Shown here: positions 47,370 to 50,453 of the stretch, in pieces
Position numbering within the stretch: the first letter of the stretch is position 1
Layout: the number at the start of each line of letters is the position of its first letter
Origin: an uncultured Paracoccaceae bacterium
GTDB lineage: Bacteria; Pseudomonadota; Alphaproteobacteria; Rhodobacterales; Rhodobacteraceae
Assembly: GCA_947311485.1 (NCBI GenBank)
Contig: CAMZLM010000022.1
Location: 1 to 50,453, forward strand
Reading direction: 5' to 3'
Length of the DNA: 50,453 nucleotides
Made by a program: the position numbers and the translations under genes
Notes under the pieces: generated by a model
The model's input: only the letters and a program-made list of their open reading frames with translations
What the model was told of the DNA's origin: nothing
The model's database searches: none

Positions 47370-47822
47370 ATGACAGATCTATTCATCAATTATTACCCTT
47401 GGGTAAAAACTCTGCATATTATTTCTGTGATATCGTGGATGGCCGGTTTGCTGTATTTACCGCGCTTGTTTGTGAACCACGTACAGTATGCCCCTGTGGG
47501 GTCTGAAACCTCCGAGATTTTCAAAGGCATGGAATATCGCTTGCTGCGCTACATCATGAATCCGGCAATGATTGCGACTTGGCTGTTCGGATTGATTTTG
47601 GCGGGAACACCCGGGATCGTTGATTGGACGTCCGGTTATCCCTGGGTCAAGCTGGTGATGATTTCCGGTATGACCGTCTTTCATATGTGGTTATCCAAGC
47701 GGCGCAAGGATTTTGATGCGGATCGGAATAGCCTGTCATCCAAGGCCTATCGCATTGCCAATGAAATTCCGACTTTGATGATGATCGTGATTGTTATCAT
47801 GGTCGTTGTGCGCCCGTTTTAG
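47370..47822 (+). CDS. hemJ: Protoporphyrinogen IX oxidase HemJ
   Basis: Small membrane enzyme that oxidises protoporphyrinogen IX to protoporphyrin IX, the step before iron insertion, in bacteria lacking HemG or the FAD-type enzyme. Four membrane helices are visible in 150 residues. The conserved histidine in KTLHIISVISWMAGLLYLPRLF is the probable haem ligand, and a conserved lysine lies in WVKLVM. Often annotated 'CopD family' because of distant similarity. It is the first gene to the right of the predicted oriC, followed by rho after 127 bp. Confidence 0.92.
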   Translation: MTDLFINYYPWVKTLHIISVISWMAGLLYLPRLFVNHVQYAPVGSETSEIFKGMEYRLLRYIMNPAMIATWLFGLILAGTPGIVDWTSGYPWVKLVMISGMTVFHMWLSKRRKDFDADRNSLSSKAYRIANEIPTLMMIVIVIMVVVRPF

Positions 47823-47827
47823 CAGAA

Positions 47828-47856
47828 TTGACAAAACATCACCGACAGCGTATTCG
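47828..47856 (+). promoter_or_regulatory. Candidate sigma-70 promoter of rho
   Basis: A perfect -35 TTGACA (47828-47833) is followed by a 17-base spacer and a weak -10 TATTCG (47851-47856). The rho leader would be about 87 bases long. Confidence 0.45.
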
Positions 47857-47865
47857 AACGGTAAT

Positions 47866-47897
47866 AGCCCGGTTTCCCCAACCGTTTATGGGCTTTT
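47866..47897 (+). terminator. Hairpin with short T-run between hemJ and rho
   Basis: AGCC+CGGTT pairs with AACCG and GGCT around loop TCCCC, with a 5-base bulge, followed by TTTT. It could end hemJ transcripts. If the promoter at 47828 is real, it would lie in the rho leader and could take part in rho self-control. Confidence 0.35.
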
Positions 47898-47949
47898 CTC
47901 AATAATACTATGAAAGAACGCCGGCTTGTTTCGGCGGCAGGTGATATTT

Positions 47950-49221
47950 ATGGAACAGGAAAAAATCTTTCTGTCTGAACTCAAGGCCAAGGCACCAGCA
48001 GATTTGTTGAAATTTGCTGAAGAGCTTGAAATTGAAAATGCGTCAACCATGCGCAAAGGCGACATGATGTTTGCCATTTTGAAAGAGATGGCCGACGATG
48101 GTGCCGAAATTTTCGGTGACGGTGTTGTCGAAGTTCTACAAGACGGTTTCGGTTTTCTGCGTTCTCCAGAGGCAAACTATCTGCCCGGTCCCGAGGATAT
48201 TTACGTAAGCCCGGAAATGATCCGCAAACACTCGCTGCGTACAGGCGATACTGTGGAAGGTTTGATTCGCGCCCCTGAACAGGGCGAGCGTTATTTTGGC
48301 CTGACCAAGGTTTCCACGATCAATTTTTCCGATCCAGAAGACGTTAAACACAAGGTTCACTTTGATAACCTGACCCCGCTGTATCCCGATGAGCGCCTGA
48401 AGATGGAAGTCGAAGACCCGACCATCAAGGATAAATCCGCCCGCGTGATTGATCTGGTTGCGCCGATTGGTAAAGGCCAGCGTTGTCTGGTTGTTGCCCC
48501 GCCACGGACCGGTAAAACCGTGATCCTGCAAAACATCGCCAATTCGATCGAGAAAAACCATCCGGAATGCTATCTGATCGTGTTGCTGATCGATGAACGC
48601 CCCGAAGAAGTTACCGACATGCAGCGTTCGGTCAAAGGCGAGGTTGTTTCCTCGACATTTGATGAACCGGCCACGCGTCACGTTGCTGTTTCCGAAATGG
48701 TAATCGAAAAGGCCAAGCGCCTTGTGGAACACAAACGCGATGTTGTGATCCTGCTCGACTCCATCACACGCCTTGGACGCGCCTATAACACGGTTGTGCC
48801 GTCCTCTGGCAAGGTTCTGACCGGTGGTGTGGATGCCAACGCCCTGCAGCGCCCCAAACGTTTCTTTGGTGCTGCGCGTAACATCGAGGAAGGCGGCTCC
48901 CTGACGATCATTTCCACGGCATTGATTGATACGGGTTCACGCATGGATGAAGTGATCTTTGAGGAATTCAAAGGGACGGGTAACTCTGAAATTGTTCTGG
49001 ATCGCAAGATCGCCGACAAACGGGTTTATCCAGCCATCGACATTCTGAAATCCGGCACCCGTAAAGAGGAACTGCTGGTGGATAAGGGCGATCTGACCAA
49101 AACCTATGTGTTGCGCCGGATTCTAAACCCGATGGGGACAACGGACGCGATCGAATTCCTGCTTGGCAAGCTAAAGCAAACCAAATCTAACCAGGAATTC
49201 TTTGATTCGATGAATAGCTAA
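47950..49221 (+). CDS. rho: Transcription termination factor Rho
   Basis: Hexameric RNA-dependent ATPase that ends transcription. The N-terminal Rho domain and the cold-shock-like RNA-binding domain ([26 protein letters not shown] region) lead to the ATPase core with Walker A PPRTGKT near residues 184-190, Q-loop and R-loop regions ([24 protein letters not shown] area). ATG 47950 with an AGGTGA site gives 423 residues, the normal size; the ATG at 47926 is rejected. mnmE follows after 29 bp. Confidence 0.97.
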   Translation: MEQEKIFLSELKAKAPADLLKFAEELEIENASTMRKGDMMFAILKEMADDGAEIFGDGVVEVLQDGFGFLRSPEANYLPGPEDIYVSPEMIRKHSLRTGDTVEGLIRAPEQGERYFGLTKVSTINFSDPEDVKHKVHFDNLTPLYPDERLKMEVEDPTIKDKSARVIDLVAPIGKGQRCLVVAPPRTGKTVILQNIANSIEKNHPECYLIVLLIDERPEEVTDMQRSVKGEVVSSTFDEPATRHVAVSEMVIEKAKRLVEHKRDVVILLDSITRLGRAYNTVVPSSGKVLTGGVDANALQRPKRFFGAARNIEEGGSLTIISTALIDTGSRMDEVIFEEFKGTGNSEIVLDRKIADKRVYPAIDILKSGTRKEELLVDKGDLTKTYVLRRILNPMGTTDAIEFLLGKLKQTKSNQEFFDSMNS

Positions 49222-49250
49222 CTTTAACCTTTTAGAACAAAGGGTTAACT

Positions 49251-50453
49251 ATGAATGAAACCATTTTTGCCTTGGCCACGGCCAAAGGCAGGGCCGGAAT
49301 TGCGGTAATTCGCCTTTCCGGCTCTTTGGCATTTGAAATTGCGCAAAAAATTATCGGCAGTCCGGTGATACCACGCCGGCCGATGCTGCGCCGGTTGATG
49401 TCTGATGCAGGGGTTATTCTGGACGAAGCGCTGGTTTTGGCGTTTGAGAACGGCGCGAGCTTTACCGGCGAGGATGTTGTCGAGTTTCAATGCCACGGCA
49501 GCCCGGCTGTGGTGGATGCTTTGATCAAAGAACTGTCCAACCATCTGGCACGGTTGGCTGAACCCGGGGAATTTACCCGTCGGGCCTTGGAAAACGGATG
49601 TTTGGATCTCAGTCAGGTAGAAGGTTTGGCAGATCTGCTAGAGGCCGAAACCGAGGCCCAGCGGGTACAGGCTTTTCGGATCATGCGCGGGGCTTTGTCC
49701 AACAAGGTGGATGTTTGGCGCAATGACCTGATCCGTGCAGCGGCCCTGATAGAAGCCACAATTGATTTTGCAGACGAAGACGTACCGATCGATGTGTCAC
49801 CCGAGGTTCGGGAACTGATTGCCAAGGTTAAAACTGATCTGAAAAAAGAAATCGATGGCAGCTATGTTGCTGAACGTATCCGCGATGGTTTCGAGGTCGC
49901 CATTGTCGGGCCGCCGAATATTGGCAAGTCAACATTGCTGAATACGCTTGCCGGTCGGGAGGCCGCGATTACCTCTGAAATCGCGGGCACCACACGCGAT
50001 GTGATCGAGGTCCGCATGGACATCAAAGGCCTGCCCGTAACCCTGCTTGATACGGCCGGATTACGCGAAACAGATGATCGGGTTGAATCTCTTGGCATTG
50101 CATTGGCCAAGAAGCGGGCGCAACAGGCGGATTTGCGTGTCTTTTTGATCGACGGGGTCAACATGGGTGATCTGGATTTGCGGCCAAGCGGTGAAGATAT
50201 TGTCGTAACCGGCAAGGCAGATTTATCATCGAACACGTCAGGGGATGCAATTTCCAGCGTTTCAGGGCAGGGGATTGATCACCTGATTGAACGGATCGCG
50301 ACCGTTCTGGGGCAACGATCCGCGCTTGCCCAGGATGCGGTGCGGCAACGTCACCGTATTGCCATGACACAGTCGCTGGGCTATCTGGCATCAGCAGAAG
50401 ACCTGCTGGATGATTACCTCGACATATCCGAGGTCATCGCCTTGGAGCTAAAC
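49251..50453 (+). CDS. mnmE: tRNA uridine-5-carboxymethylaminomethyl(34) synthesis GTPase MnmE (3' end missing)
   Basis: GTPase that, with MnmG, modifies the wobble uridine of several tRNAs. 401 codons are open to the edge of the window, so the last 25-30 residues, including the catalytic C-terminal cysteine motif, lie outside. The N-terminal tetrahydrofolate-binding domain (TIFALATAKGRAGIAVIRLSG region) is intact. G1 is GPPNIGKS at 220-227, G2 lies in EIAGTTRDVIE, and G3 is DTAGLRET. The expected NKxD G4 motif reads G321-K-A-D324. An AAAGGG site stands seven bases before the ATG. Confidence 0.95.
   Translation, partial: MNETIFALATAKGRAGIAVIRLSGSLAFEIAQKIIGSPVIPRRPMLRRLMSDAGVILDEALVLAFENGASFTGEDVVEFQCHGSPAVVDALIKELSNHLARLAEPGEFTRRALENGCLDLSQVEGLADLLEAETEAQRVQAFRIMRGALSNKVDVWRNDLIRAAALIEATIDFADEDVPIDVSPEVRELIAKVKTDLKKEIDGSYVAERIRDGFEVAIVGPPNIGKSTLLNTLAGREAAITSEIAGTTRDVIEVRMDIKGLPVTLLDTAGLRETDDRVESLGIALAKKRAQQADLRVFLIDGVNMGDLDLRPSGEDIVVTGKADLSSNTSGDAISSVSGQGIDHLIERIATVLGQRSALAQDAVRQRHRIAMTQSLGYLASAEDLLDDYLDISEVIALELN

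Noticed and set aside
1-50453. tRNA or rRNA genes, CRISPR arrays, insertion sequences, prophage or toxin-antitoxin genes
   Set aside because: No clover-leaf, direct-repeat array, transposase, integrase or phage protein was recognised, and almost every base lies in a conserved chromosomal gene.

Overview
The window is a continuous stretch of alphaproteobacterial chromosome, most likely from the Rhodobacterales (Roseobacter/Rhodobacter relatives). The evidence is the RegB/SenC/RegA redox cluster, an alphaproteobacterial Mic60-hemY-hemD block, the ahcY...tsaE-amgK-murU-addB-addA-trxA gene order, a DUF2853 protein, Tim44-like and FxsA genes, and the set of genes usually found beside the chromosomal origin. 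About 50 protein genes are tightly packed, often with 4-base ATGA or GTGA overlaps. I saw no rRNA, tRNA, CRISPR array, insertion sequence or prophage.

Left part (1-9.7 kb): the end of accD overlaps folC. A reverse hemD-mic60-hemY block follows, without hemC. Then come tsaD-gpsA, a DUF2853 gene and ahcY, the last two each with a clear intrinsic terminator.

9.7-15.8 kb is a redox and nitric-oxide region. It holds nnrS with an FNR/CRP-type palindrome in its promoter, an HD-domain hydrolase, and the divergent regB / senC-regA global redox regulators. The RegB here has leucine where the redox-sensing cysteine of the family lies. Next is a membrane-anchored multi-PAS protein in the usual DivL position, but with no kinase domain. 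Its promoter carries an exact CtrA box (TTAA-N7-TTAA) over the -35 region.

15.8-25 kb holds tsaE, the cell-wall recycling pair amgK-murU, the AddAB recombination nuclease-helicase and thioredoxin. 25-29.5 kb is a six-gene reverse cluster: alpha/beta hydrolase, PhyH dioxygenase, ornithine cyclodeaminase-like enzyme, HAD hydrolase, YaiI-type protein and S-formylglutathione hydrolase. 29.7-32 kb has a UDP-sugar epimerase and dehydrogenase pair. 32.1-38 kb is a peptide/oligosaccharide-type ABC importer (fused double ATPase, binding protein, two permeases). Its TTG start is preceded by a perfect 11-bp inverted repeat.

38-50.4 kb: radC, then hslVU behind a likely heat-shock promoter, smr, mltA, a Tim44-like gene, fxsA, secB and the reverse cluster maf-aroE-coaE-dnaQ. 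The only large gap (46942-47369) is AT-rich, contains two perfect DnaA boxes and two near-perfect ones, and separates maf and hemJ-rho-mnmE, which point away from it. I read it as the chromosomal replication origin, oriC. The window ends inside mnmE.
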